From Flagellimonas myxillae (GTDB taxonomy: Bacteria; Bacteroidota; Bacteroidia; Flavobacteriales; Flavobacteriaceae): DNA of 64,000 bases. The stretch covers positions 62,001-126,000 of the forward strand of contig NZ_JAMFLY010000004.1 of NCBI RefSeq assembly GCF_023502235.1, in the 5' to 3' direction. The position numbers and the translations under genes were made by a program. The notes under the pieces were generated by a model. The model worked only from the letters and a program-made list of their open reading frames with translations. It was not told the DNA's origin and did not search any database. Numbering within the stretch: position 1 is the stretch's first letter; every line of letters starts with the position of its first letter. Shown piece by piece: positions 44,415 to 52,843 of this stretch.

Positions 44415-44561
44415 ATGTAAAAACTACAAATGAAACTTTACACATGCCCCACAGATTAATTCAAATGCCCCATCCGTCAAGTGAATACAAACGATTGCAC
44501 TTTTTAGGATTTTTTTAACTAAGGTTGCCCTTAAATTTGTCAATCTAACTCAAACGCCCTT

Positions 44562-46760
44562 ATGTTGAAACTTCGCTTGGTACTGGCCATGGCCATATTA
44601 CCATTGTACTTGATCGCCCAATCCAACGAGAAGAGTTTTACCGTAAAATACATTACCCAACCGATTACCGTAGACGGGATTCTTGATGAATCCGTCTGGG
44701 AAGATGCAGAAAGTGCGCACGGATTTCAACAGTTCTTTCCTACAGATTCTGTTATAGCCAAACAAAAGACCGAAATCAAAATGCTTTTTGATGATACCAC
44801 CTTGTATATCGGGATTAAGCAGGAAGCAGCAGGAAGAGACTACATAACTCCTTCACTACGAAGGGATTATAGAGCAGGGAATAGTGATAACATTACGCTG
44901 TTGTTCGATACTTTTAATGATGGTACCAATGCCTTTTTGTTCGGAATCAATCCATTGGGAGTGCGAAGAGAGGCCTTGATTTCCGGAGGAGGTAACGACC
45001 TAAGGGGATTTACCACATCCTGGGACGTGAAATGGCGTGGTGAATCCAAAATCCATGACAACTATTACATTTCGGAAATGGCCATTCCCCTGACATCCTT
45101 TAAGTTTAGGGAAGGGGAAACCAAATGGCGATTTAACAGCTACCGATTTGATTTACAGAGCAATGAACGCAGTAACTGGACCATAATACCCCAAAATCAA
45201 TGGGTCTTCAATTTGGCGTTTATGGGTGACATGCATTTTGAAAAACCCTTGGGGAAATCTAGAACTCCATTGGCATTAATTCCATATATCAATGGGATTT
45301 CAGGGAGGGATTTTGAAAACGATATTTCCGAAAACAACGTAAAAGTTGGCGGCGATGCCAAAATTGCCATCGGTAACGGTATGAATTTGGATATCACCTT
45401 GAATCCGGATTTTTCGCAGGTAGAAGTGGATAATTTTATTACCAACCTCACCCGATTTGAAGTGTCCTTACCGGAAAGAAGACAGTTTTTTATAGACAAC
45501 AGCGACCTATTTTCCACTTTTGGTGGAGGCAGGGATGCCAATCCATTTTTCTCCAGACGCATTGGTATCGCCAAAGATACCGATGACAATACCATCGAGA
45601 ATAAAATTATTGGAGGGGTGCGTTTGAGTGGCAAACTCAATAACAATCTAAGACTTGGTTTTCTGAACATTCAGACGGAAGAAGATGAAGCCAACGAAAT
45701 TGCATCCAATAACAATATGATGCTTGCATTGCAACAAAAAGTCTTCTCGCGGTCGAATATCAGTATGTTCTTCATCAACAGGCAGTCTTTTGATTCTCCC
45801 GAGTTTTTGGACGAGAGTGAAGAATATAATCGCGTGATGGGTATGGACTATAATCTGGCCAGTGCAGACAATACCTGGAGTGGTAAGTTCTATGGGCACA
45901 AATCATTTCAGCCCAATGACAGTGATGGCAATTATTCCTTTGGAGCTTTTACTAATTATAATGCTAAAAACTATGGGGCATTTATTGATTTGGTATACAT
46001 CGATGAAGAATTTCAATCTGACCTTGGGTTTATCCCAAGGAATGACATTTTTAAGATTGCTTCCAACTTCAATAAAAACTTCTGGCCCAAAGACCGAAAG
46101 ATAAACAACCACAGTATAGGGTTGTTTTCCATTTATACTTGGCGACCTGGCTTGGATTATCAGAACACCGACTACTATTACAATTTGAACTGGGGAGCAG
46201 AATTCAACAATCTTTCTATGCTGAATGCAGACGTTACCCATAGGTTCATTTATTTAACCGATGAATTTGAACCTACTGGCAAAGACGGTGCGGTGGCCTT
46301 ACCAGCAAATCAAGGATACCATTTTACTGCCTCAACAATAGAATTTCAATCCGATCGGAGAAAAAACTTCTCCTTTGGGGTTATGCCCACCTATGGCGAG
46401 TTCTTCAATGGAACCAAATTTTCCGTTGAAGGAGATTTGAATTTTAGATTACAACCCGTTGTCAATATGTCCATGATGTTCAATTATGATCATATAGATT
46501 TGCCCGCACCCTATGCCAGAGCAGACATATGGCTTGTGGCACCAAGGGTTGATATCACCTTTAGCAAGTCCATTTTTTGGTCCACCCTGGTACAATACAG
46601 TAGTCAAAGAGACAATTTGGGCTTCAATTCCCGGCTTCAGTGGCGTTTTGCACCTTTATCCGACCTGTTCTTGGTCTACAACGACAACTATTATGTGAAC
46701 TCCTTTATGCCCCGTAATAGGTCCATCAACCTGAAACTCACCTATTGGCTCAATATCTAG
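44562..46760 (+). CDS. DUF5916 protein with CBM9-like N-terminal domain
   Basis: A 732-residue secreted, probably outer-membrane protein with a signal peptide ending near LYLIAQ. The first 200 residues look like a family 9 carbohydrate-binding-type domain (ITQPITVDGILDESVWEDAE, FDDTTLYIGIKQEA). The rest is the DUF5916 region, rich in beta strands with aromatic ends (GFIPRNDIFKIASNFNKNFW, WRFAPLSDLFLVYNDNYYV), and ends LKLTYWLNI like a barrel. Substrate and role are unknown. A TAAATTTG box lies 22 bases upstream of the start. The HAD gene follows after one base. Confidence 0.87.
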   Translation: MLKLRLVLAMAILPLYLIAQSNEKSFTVKYITQPITVDGILDESVWEDAESAHGFQQFFPTDSVIAKQKTEIKMLFDDTTLYIGIKQEAAGRDYITPSLRRDYRAGNSDNITLLFDTFNDGTNAFLFGINPLGVRREALISGGGNDLRGFTTSWDVKWRGESKIHDNYYISEMAIPLTSFKFREGETKWRFNSYRFDLQSNERSNWTIIPQNQWVFNLAFMGDMHFEKPLGKSRTPLALIPYINGISGRDFENDISENNVKVGGDAKIAIGNGMNLDITLNPDFSQVEVDNFITNLTRFEVSLPERRQFFIDNSDLFSTFGGGRDANPFFSRRIGIAKDTDDNTIENKIIGGVRLSGKLNNNLRLGFLNIQTEEDEANEIASNNNMMLALQQKVFSRSNISMFFINRQSFDSPEFLDESEEYNRVMGMDYNLASADNTWSGKFYGHKSFQPNDSDGNYSFGAFTNYNAKNYGAFIDLVYIDEEFQSDLGFIPRNDIFKIASNFNKNFWPKDRKINNHSIGLFSIYTWRPGLDYQNTDYYYNLNWGAEFNNLSMLNADVTHRFIYLTDEFEPTGKDGAVALPANQGYHFTASTIEFQSDRRKNFSFGVMPTYGEFFNGTKFSVEGDLNFRLQPVVNMSMMFNYDHIDLPAPYARADIWLVAPRVDITFSKSIFWSTLVQYSSQRDNLGFNSRLQWRFAPLSDLFLVYNDNYYVNSFMPRNRSINLKLTYWLNI

Positions 46761-46761
46761 G

Positions 46762-47559
46762 ATGAATTACAAAATACTATGCTCCGATTTGGATGGTACG
46801 TTATTGTCCAGTAAGAACGATGTTTCAGATTTTACGGTAAACGAAATCAACCGGATTAAAGATCGGATTAAAATAATCCTGGTATCCGCAAGAATGCCCA
46901 AATCCATGACCTATCTTCAAAAAAGAATGGGCATTGAGGAAAATCCAATCGTATGCTACAACGGGGCCTTGGTACTAGAAGCCAACAAGGTGATCCACAG
47001 TACTACAATATCCATATCAAAAACCAAAGAGCTGCATGCCCTTTGCAAGGCAGCCGATATTAAGCTGGGGCTCTACCAAAATGATGATTGGTGCGTCGCA
47101 GAAACTTCTGAAAGGGTGGAAAAGGAAATTTTCAACACCAAAGCCCGTCCTACTTTTGAGCCTACATCCACAACACTCGAAAGATGGGAAGCACATGCCA
47201 ATGGTCCCCATAAAATAATGCTCATGGGAAGCAAACAGGCGATGGACGAAATAACCCCGGTTTTGCAAGCCAGATTTTCGGACGAAATGAATGGCTATCG
47301 CTCCAATGATACATTGATTGAAATTGCACCCAAAACTGTTTCTAAACTGCAAGCTATCCGGTCCCTCTTACAACCTGGGGAATCTCTGGAAGATGTGATC
47401 GCCTTTGGTGACAACTTCAACGACGTGGAAATGTTGGAAAAAGTAGGATGCGGAGTTGCCGTTTACAATGCCCGGGAAGCAGCAAAAAAAGCGGCCAATC
47501 ACCTAACCCTTAGCAACACAGAACATGGGGTGGCCCAGTTTATCCAAGACCATTTGTGA
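46762..47559 (+). CDS. Cof-type HAD-IIB phosphatase
   Basis: A 265-residue cytoplasmic HAD hydrolase. Motif I is CSDLDGTLLSSKNDV (nucleophile Asp in DLDGT), motif II is VSARMPKSM, and motif IV is FGDNFNDVEMLEKVGCGVAV. The long cap between motifs II and III marks subtype IIB (Cof/YbjI-like), which acts on sugar phosphates, nucleotides or pyridoxal phosphate. The substrate is unknown. It starts one base after the DUF5916 stop. Confidence 0.9.
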   Translation: MNYKILCSDLDGTLLSSKNDVSDFTVNEINRIKDRIKIILVSARMPKSMTYLQKRMGIEENPIVCYNGALVLEANKVIHSTTISISKTKELHALCKAADIKLGLYQNDDWCVAETSERVEKEIFNTKARPTFEPTSTTLERWEAHANGPHKIMLMGSKQAMDEITPVLQARFSDEMNGYRSNDTLIEIAPKTVSKLQAIRSLLQPGESLEDVIAFGDNFNDVEMLEKVGCGVAVYNAREAAKKAANHLTLSNTEHGVAQFIQDHL

Positions 47560-47593
47560 TTTTCCTATATTTGGAAATCACTAGTCTTAGTCT

Positions 47594-48856
47594 ATGAACC
47601 AACTACCCTTTACCGAAGATACCATCATCTTTGGATTGCTATGCCTTTGCCTCGGCTTCGTTTTTTATACTTCATCAATTAAATCAGGCTTTTGGAAAAA
47701 ATTCTACGGAATCGTTCCAACGGTGCTCATGTGTTATTTGCTGCCGGCCATTCTGGCCAGTACGGGTATCGTGGATGAAAAGTCTTCCAACACCTACTAC
47801 GTGGCAAGCCGGTATTTGCTCCCAGCCGCCTTGATTTTAATGACCTTGAGCATAGACCTCAAAGCTATTGCCAACTTGGGCTCCAAGGCGCTGATCATGT
47901 TTTTGACAGGTACCGCGGGAATCATCATCGGTGGTCCCCTTGCCATCTTAATTGTTTCCATTTTTTCTCCGGAAACAGTCGGGGGAGTCGGTTTTGATGC
48001 AGTTTGGAGAGGTTTGGCCACAATCGCGGGCAGTTGGATCGGCGGAGGGGCCAACCAAGCAGCCATGTTGGAGGTTTTCCAATTCAATCAAGAAAACTAT
48101 GGGGGAATGGTGCTCGTGGATATTGTGGTGGCCAATCTTTGGATGGCGATCTTGTTGTTGGGCATTGGAAAAACCAAAAGAATTGACGCTTGGCTTAAAG
48201 CCGACACTTCATCTATTGAAGAACTAAAGGAAAAAGTAACTGCACATACAGCCAAAATAGCAAGGGTGACATCGCTTCATGATTTCATGATGATGTTACT
48301 TTATGCATTTGCCGGTGTGGGTATCGCCCATTTGGTGGGACATCATTTCGCTGAATTTCTGGAGAACAACTTCGAAGTGATTCGCAACAAGGAAAAAATA
48401 TTGTCGTCCCTAGGTTCCAAATTCCTTTGGATGGTTGTTTTTGCCACAGCCATAGGTATTGGTCTTTCCTTTACAAAGGCCAAAAACTATGAGGGTGCCG
48501 GTGCCAGTAAAATTGGGGGCATGTTCATTTATATTTTGGTTGCAACCATAGGGATGAAAATGGACTTGGGCCGAGTTATGGAAAATCCAGGCCTCATTGC
48601 CATTGGTTTGGTCTGGATATGTATCCACGCCGGACTTTTGATCGCTGTCGCCAAATTGATCAAAGCCCCATATTTCTTTTTGGCCGTTGGCAGTCAAGCC
48701 AACGTTGGTGGGGCCGCTTCGGCTCCTGTGGTCGCCGCTGAATTTCACCCTTCTTTGACGTCAGTCGGGATTCTTTTGGCCGTTTTTGGCTATGTGGTGG
48801 GCACTGCGGGCGCTTATTTATGTGCCATCCTTATGGAAGTTGCTTCCAAGGTTTAA
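47594..48856 (+). CDS. DUF819-family membrane protein
   Basis: A 420-residue membrane protein with about 11 hydrophobic segments. Conserved stretches include TGTAGIIIGGPLAILIV, GSWIGGGANQAAMLEVF and GSQANVGGAASAPVVAAEF, which match DUF819 (YjcL-like). The duplicated glycine-rich loops suggest two inverted halves as in some transporters, but function is not established. It follows the HAD gene by 34 bases; a TATATTTG box (47566-47573) lies in the gap without a clear -33 element. Confidence 0.88.
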   Translation: MNQLPFTEDTIIFGLLCLCLGFVFYTSSIKSGFWKKFYGIVPTVLMCYLLPAILASTGIVDEKSSNTYYVASRYLLPAALILMTLSIDLKAIANLGSKALIMFLTGTAGIIIGGPLAILIVSIFSPETVGGVGFDAVWRGLATIAGSWIGGGANQAAMLEVFQFNQENYGGMVLVDIVVANLWMAILLLGIGKTKRIDAWLKADTSSIEELKEKVTAHTAKIARVTSLHDFMMMLLYAFAGVGIAHLVGHHFAEFLENNFEVIRNKEKILSSLGSKFLWMVVFATAIGIGLSFTKAKNYEGAGASKIGGMFIYILVATIGMKMDLGRVMENPGLIAIGLVWICIHAGLLIAVAKLIKAPYFFLAVGSQANVGGAASAPVVAAEFHPSLTSVGILLAVFGYVVGTAGAYLCAILMEVASKV

Positions 48857-48872
48857 TTATTCCCTAAGTTTG
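48840..48872 (+). promoter_or_regulatory. Possible promoter of the DUF4369 lipoprotein gene
   Basis: TTG (48840-48842) and TAAGTTTG (48865-48872) are spaced by 22 bases, within the 17-23 range of the flavobacterial pattern. The -33 part overlaps the last codons of the DUF819 gene, and the -7 box is 29 bases before the ATG at 48902. Confidence 0.45.
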
Positions 48873-48901
48873 TGCATATTTGCCACGCAAAAATTTTATT
48901 C

Positions 48902-49600
48902 ATGAAACGGGTTTTATCAATTTTGGTCTTCGTTGTATTATTGGCTTCCTGTGGTGGCAAATCTGAAAACACCATGACGGTATCCGGCAATGTCAAAGGG
49001 CTTAAAAAAGGAGTGCTATTTCTACAACATTTTCAGGATTCTGCCTTGGTTGTCATCGATTCCATTGAAATTCAAGGAAATGGTAGTTTCGCATTTTCCC
49101 ACGAAGTGATGGAACCAGAGATTTTTTACTTATACCTGGATAAACAGGATAACAACACGATCAATGACCGAATTACTTTTTTTGGGGAGGCCGGGGAGAT
49201 TACCATCAATACCCAATGGAACACTTTTGATTTAAATCCTGAAATCCTAGGCTCTAAAAGTCATGATAAAATGGAGGAATTCAATGAAATGATGTCCAAC
49301 TTCAGCATTCGGGAAATTGAGCTGCTACAATTGGGCACCTTGGAAGAATACCAAGAAGATTCCTTGAAATTGGATTCGGTACAAAGGCTAATCGACCGAA
49401 ATATCATTAGTTCGTATAGATATGCTTTGAATTTTGGGTTGATGCACGGCGATTCGTATGCAACGCCTTATTTGATGAGCACGGTTGCGGATGTAGTAAA
49501 CCCTAAGTACTTGGATTCTGTATACGGACTTTTGGAACCTGAAGTAGCATCCTCCAAATATGGTAAAGCCTTAAAGGAACAATTGGAAAGTAGCAAATAA
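48902..49600 (+). CDS. DUF4369 domain lipoprotein
   Basis: A 232-residue lipoprotein from the ATG at 48902: MKRVLSILVFVVLLASCGGK, with the lipobox LLASC at Cys17. Ten upstream in-frame residues would disrupt the signal. The mature part has the DUF4369 pattern MTVSGNVKGLKKGVLFLQHF, then ALVVIDSIEIQGNGSFAF, found N-terminal to thioredoxin domains in many Bacteroidota. Here no thioredoxin domain or CxxC follows, only a helical C-terminal region. Function unknown. Confidence 0.85.
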   Translation: MKRVLSILVFVVLLASCGGKSENTMTVSGNVKGLKKGVLFLQHFQDSALVVIDSIEIQGNGSFAFSHEVMEPEIFYLYLDKQDNNTINDRITFFGEAGEITINTQWNTFDLNPEILGSKSHDKMEEFNEMMSNFSIREIELLQLGTLEEYQEDSLKLDSVQRLIDRNIISSYRYALNFGLMHGDSYATPYLMSTVADVVNPKYLDSVYGLLEPEVASSKYGKALKEQLESSK

Positions 49601-49605
49601 GCTTT

Positions 49606-49878
49606 TTAGTTGGAGAGTTTGTTGAACTCTTGTACCAAAGCGGTTGCCTTTTCTTCCAGCAGGTTTCGGATATCTTTAAAATGTGCCTTGCGGTTATCCA
49701 CGTCTTTTTGGTGGATTTTGGCCATAAGCTCGTCAAAAACGTTAATGGCCTTATCAATGATCATGGTTCCTTCCTCGGAGTCCTTATTGTCGGAACCGGC
49801 TTCCCATAGGTAAACCGCCTCGATGATATCCCCCAAAACAAAATTGACATCTTTCTTTAAATCTCGAATACTTGCCAT
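49606..49878 (-). CDS. Conserved hypothetical protein, 90 aa
   Basis: A small acidic, all-helical cytoplasmic protein: MASIRDLKKDVNFVLGDIIE to ATALVQEFNKLSN. I do not recognise a named domain; similar-sized proteins occur beside manA in Flavobacteriaceae. A TACATTTG box (49899-49892, minus) lies 14 bases upstream of the start, with no -33 TTG at normal spacing. It ends five bases from the convergent lipoprotein stop. Confidence 0.75.
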   Translation of the reverse strand: MASIRDLKKDVNFVLGDIIEAVYLWEAGSDNKDSEEGTMIIDKAINVFDELMAKIHQKDVDNRKAHFKDIRNLLEEKATALVQEFNKLSN

Positions 49879-49902
49879 ACTAGTGTTTTTTCAAATGTAC
49901 TA

Positions 49903-50871
49903 TTAAATGGTTACTTCTAAAAGTCTTGCCCCCTCGGTTGCAATGGAAATTTTATTACTGGAAGCAGGTACCAACACTGTTTCCCCTTTGATTATGCCGA
50001 CAACTCCCTCCTCATTCGAAACTTCCGCGCTGCCGGCCACACACATATAAATTGTGAAGGAATCTCTTGTGGCAACTTCCTGGTCCAGCGTAGCTGTTAA
50101 ATCCAAAAAATTGGTCTTAAAGTACGGGCAGTCCACCATATCGTTTACCTTGTCCTGCTCCTTGGAATACGATACTTTAAAGTCGTCTTTTTTGGAATAA
50201 TCCATGGCATCCAGAGCAAGCTCGGTATGTAGTTCCCGGAGATTTCCATTTTTGTCCCTCCGGTTAAAATCGAACACCCTGTAAGTCACATCCGAGGTCT
50301 GTTGAATTTCGGCCAATAGTACACCAGCTCCGATAGCATGGATTTTTCCCGTATTGATGAAAAAAGTATCTCCTTCCCCCACTTCTTCATAATTCATCAA
50401 ACTTTCCAAGCTACCTTCTTCCAAACTTTTCACATATTCCTCCTTTGCAACATCCCTATTAAAACCGACAATAAGCTTGGCCCCGGGGTCGGCATCCATC
50501 ACATACCACATCTCGGTCTTTCCAAAGGAATTATGCCTTTTTTTAGCCAATTCATCACTTGGGTGGAGCTGAATGGACAAGTCCTGTTTGGCATCAATAA
50601 ACTTGATCAAAATGGGAAAGTCCTTTCCAAAACGGTCCACAACGGAATTTCCCAATAAGGATTCCCCATCTTGTTGAATAAGTTCTTGTAAGGATGTACC
50701 CTCCATACTCCCATTTTCAACGATGGATATATCGCCATCAACCCCAGAAAGTTCCCAGCTCTCGCCGGTGATATCGCTATCTATGGATTTGTTCAAGACA
50801 TCTTTAAGCTTGGTTCCGCCCCATAGACGTTCTTTTAGTATGGGTTTAAATTTTAATGGGTATAGGTTCAT
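49903..50871 (-). CDS. manA: Mannose-6-phosphate isomerase, class I
   Basis: A 322-residue type I phosphomannose isomerase linking fructose-6-phosphate and mannose-6-phosphate for sugar-nucleotide synthesis. The zinc site is visible as IQLHPSDELAKKRH, GKTEMWYVMD and FINTGKIHAIGAGVLLAEIQ, with the catalytic-site stretch TYRVFDFNRRDKNG. The start is three bases after the queD-like stop, so the idi-queD-manA genes form one operon. Confidence 0.93.
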   Translation of the reverse strand: MNLYPLKFKPILKERLWGGTKLKDVLNKSIDSDITGESWELSGVDGDISIVENGSMEGTSLQELIQQDGESLLGNSVVDRFGKDFPILIKFIDAKQDLSIQLHPSDELAKKRHNSFGKTEMWYVMDADPGAKLIVGFNRDVAKEEYVKSLEEGSLESLMNYEEVGEGDTFFINTGKIHAIGAGVLLAEIQQTSDVTYRVFDFNRRDKNGNLRELHTELALDAMDYSKKDDFKVSYSKEQDKVNDMVDCPYFKTNFLDLTATLDQEVATRDSFTIYMCVAGSAEVSNEEGVVGIIKGETVLVPASSNKISIATEGARLLEVTI

Positions 50872-50874
50872 ATT

Positions 50875-51291
50875 TTATCCGGAATAGGTTACAAAGTTAC
50901 GAGGGGTCTCATAAAGTACCACCTCCAGTTCCTTTTTTTTGTCGATATGTGGCCTCAGTTTGTTCCAGATGACCACTGCAATATTTTCGGCCGTTGGATT
51001 CAAATTTTTAAATTCTGGCACATCCAGATTCAGGTTTTTATGGTCCAAGGCTTCCTCCACATGTTCTTTAATAAGCTCTTTCAGAATTTTTAGGTCCATG
51101 ACAAACCCGGTTTCTTGATCGATTTCCCCATATACGCTAACAATCAACTCGTAATTATGGCCGTGGTATTTGGGGTTGTTGCACTTTCCAAAAACCGCAT
51201 CGTTTTTTTCATCGCTCCAGTCAGATCGAAATAGCCTGTGTGCGGCATTGAAACTAGCCTTTCTGCTTGCTTTAACCTTCATGGCCCGCAT
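50875..51291 (-). CDS. 6-carboxytetrahydropterin synthase/PTPS family
   Basis: A 138-residue T-fold protein of the QueD/PTPS family. Zinc ligands are the His residues of FNAAHRLF and YHGHNYEL. The catalytic Cys is in GKCNNPKYHGHNY, a spacing seen in PTPS-like members as well as QueD, and the catalytic His is in EALDHKNLNLD. The likely reaction is conversion of dihydroneopterin triphosphate to 6-carboxytetrahydropterin for queuosine, but a PTPS-type activity cannot be excluded. It overlaps idi by up to 20 bases; M1 (51291) or M4 (51282) may be the start. Confidence 0.87.
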   Translation of the reverse strand: MRAMKVKASRKASFNAAHRLFRSDWSDEKNDAVFGKCNNPKYHGHNYELIVSVYGEIDQETGFVMDLKILKELIKEHVEEALDHKNLNLDVPEFKNLNPTAENIAVVIWNKLRPHIDKKKELEVVLYETPRNFVTYSG

Positions 51292-51811
51292 TGTTATCTG
51301 TTAGAAAACCGTAAAATCGTTCGAAGATTATCTTAAACCAAGCCGTATACTGATCTGGATTTTGGGCGATATCTTGTTTGATTTCGGAGGGATGCATCCA
51401 CTTCCAGTTCTCGACCTCGTCCGGATTTATTTTGGGTTCCGAATCATAGGTTCCCATCATTACATGATCCAGTTCGTGTTCGGTAAGTCCGTTGTCAAAG
51501 GGAGCTTTGTAAATGAATGAAAATAATTCTTTCAATTCGGTGGTAAATCCCATCTCTTCCATCAATCTCCGTTTGCCGGCCTCAATATTGGTTTCTCCGT
51601 CCCGTTGATGGCTACAACAGGTATTGGTCCATAAAAGGGGGGAATGGTACTTGTCCTTGGCACGTTGCTGCAACATGGTTTCCCCTTTTTCATTCATGAT
51701 AAAAACAGAGAAGGCCCTATGAAGCACAGCCTTTTCATGGGCTTCCATTTTGGGCATCAAGCCAATGGGTTCGTCATCCGCATTGACCAAAATCACCTTT
51801 TCCTCTTCCAT
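51272..51811 (-). CDS. idi: Isopentenyl-diphosphate delta-isomerase, type I
   Basis: A 179-residue Nudix-fold isomerase interconverting IPP and DMAPP for isoprenoid synthesis. The catalytic Cys is in LWTNTCCSHQRDGE and the catalytic Glu in TEHELDHVMMGTY, with the Nudix-like EAGKRRLMEEMGF helix. Length and motif spacing are normal for type I enzymes. It is the first gene of the idi-queD-manA operon. Confidence 0.95.
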   Translation of the reverse strand: MEEEKVILVNADDEPIGLMPKMEAHEKAVLHRAFSVFIMNEKGETMLQQRAKDKYHSPLLWTNTCCSHQRDGETNIEAGKRRLMEEMGFTTELKELFSFIYKAPFDNGLTEHELDHVMMGTYDSEPKINPDEVENWKWMHPSEIKQDIAQNPDQYTAWFKIIFERFYGFLTDNNAGHEG

Positions 51812-51884
51812 GCGGTAAAAATATGACCTTTGGGAGGATTTATATCCTAAGAGGTTCTAAAAAATGTGGTTCGAATCGATTTCT

Positions 51885-52829
51885 TTAGAAGAATCGTGGG
51901 GATTTTAAGTTACCCAAGTTCTTAATGAAATCGTATCTAAAAATGACTTCGAAAGATCCATCGTTGAAGGTGGCGGCACCCAATTCCGTGATTTCACGAT
52001 CATAGGCCAGTCCCAAAAAGATTTCATCGGACAGCCTGAATCCAAAAAGCCCACTAAATGCGGCATCCCATCGATAAGCGATTCCCCCGACAAACTTCTC
52101 GTTCAACATAAAATTTGCGGAAACATCTACTTGCAATGGTGCTCCTTGGACCATTTTTCCCAAGACCGTTGGCTTGAATTTGAGGAAGGGATTGATATCC
52201 CAAACATAACCTGTGATCATGTACCAGTTGATTCGTTCCTTGGCGGTGGAGACCGAAGCTTGGTCAAAATGTGTGGTTTCAAGCAATCTGGGAGCAGATG
52301 CGCCGGCGTAAAATCTATCAGTGTGATAGTACACCCCTGCACCGATATTCGGAGAAAATTTGTTTTGAATATCTTGTTGGGCCTGCAGTTGTGGGTCAAT
52401 TTCAAACTCGTCCAATTCGGAATACCGAATATCCAACATATGGGCGCTGGCCTTAAGTCCAAAGCTCAGTTTTCCGTCAAACGAAGTTTGAATGGTATAT
52501 GAAAAGTCAACATCAAAATAGGTTTCCGAAGTAGGTCCAATCTTATCGTTCACCACTGAAAGTCCCAGCCCTATTCCTCGATAGCCCAAGGGAGTATGTA
52601 CATTCAAGGTTTGGGTTTCTGGAGCTCCCTCCAATCCCAACCACTGGTTTCGATACAGCGCAGCTATACTCATATGCCCCCTGGACCCTGCATAACCTGG
52701 GTTAACACTCACCGTGTTGTACATATATTGGGTGTATTGGGCATCTTGTTGGGCATGTACCAGGGTACCCATGCTCAAAACTACCAGAAATTGCAACCAC
52801 TGAATTCTCTTTCTCATACGCTTAGCCAC
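51885..52829 (-). CDS. PorP/SprF-family type IX secretion membrane protein
   Basis: A 314-residue outer-membrane protein with a signal peptide ending VHAQ; M1 (52829) or M5 (52817) may be the start. The PorP/SprF opening is QDAQYTQYMYNTVSVNPGYA followed by GLGLSVVNDKIGPTSETYFD, and the protein is predicted to be a beta-barrel ending VIFRYDFIKNLGN. In Flavobacterium johnsoniae SprF is needed to deliver the adhesin SprB through T9SS, and PorP/SprF genes usually follow the gene of their cargo. Here it follows, after 14 bases, a secreted protein with a gliding-motility C-terminal domain. Confidence 0.93.
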   Translation of the reverse strand: MAKRMRKRIQWLQFLVVLSMGTLVHAQQDAQYTQYMYNTVSVNPGYAGSRGHMSIAALYRNQWLGLEGAPETQTLNVHTPLGYRGIGLGLSVVNDKIGPTSETYFDVDFSYTIQTSFDGKLSFGLKASAHMLDIRYSELDEFEIDPQLQAQQDIQNKFSPNIGAGVYYHTDRFYAGASAPRLLETTHFDQASVSTAKERINWYMITGYVWDINPFLKFKPTVLGKMVQGAPLQVDVSANFMLNEKFVGGIAYRWDAAFSGLFGFRLSDEIFLGLAYDREITELGAATFNDGSFEVIFRYDFIKNLGNLKSPRFF

Positions 52830-52843
52830 AGTATCAAATTCTT

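Noticed and set aside
47566..47573. TATATTTG box before the DUF819 gene as a full promoter
   Set aside because: No -33 TTG at 17-23 bases; kept only as a remark in the gene entry.
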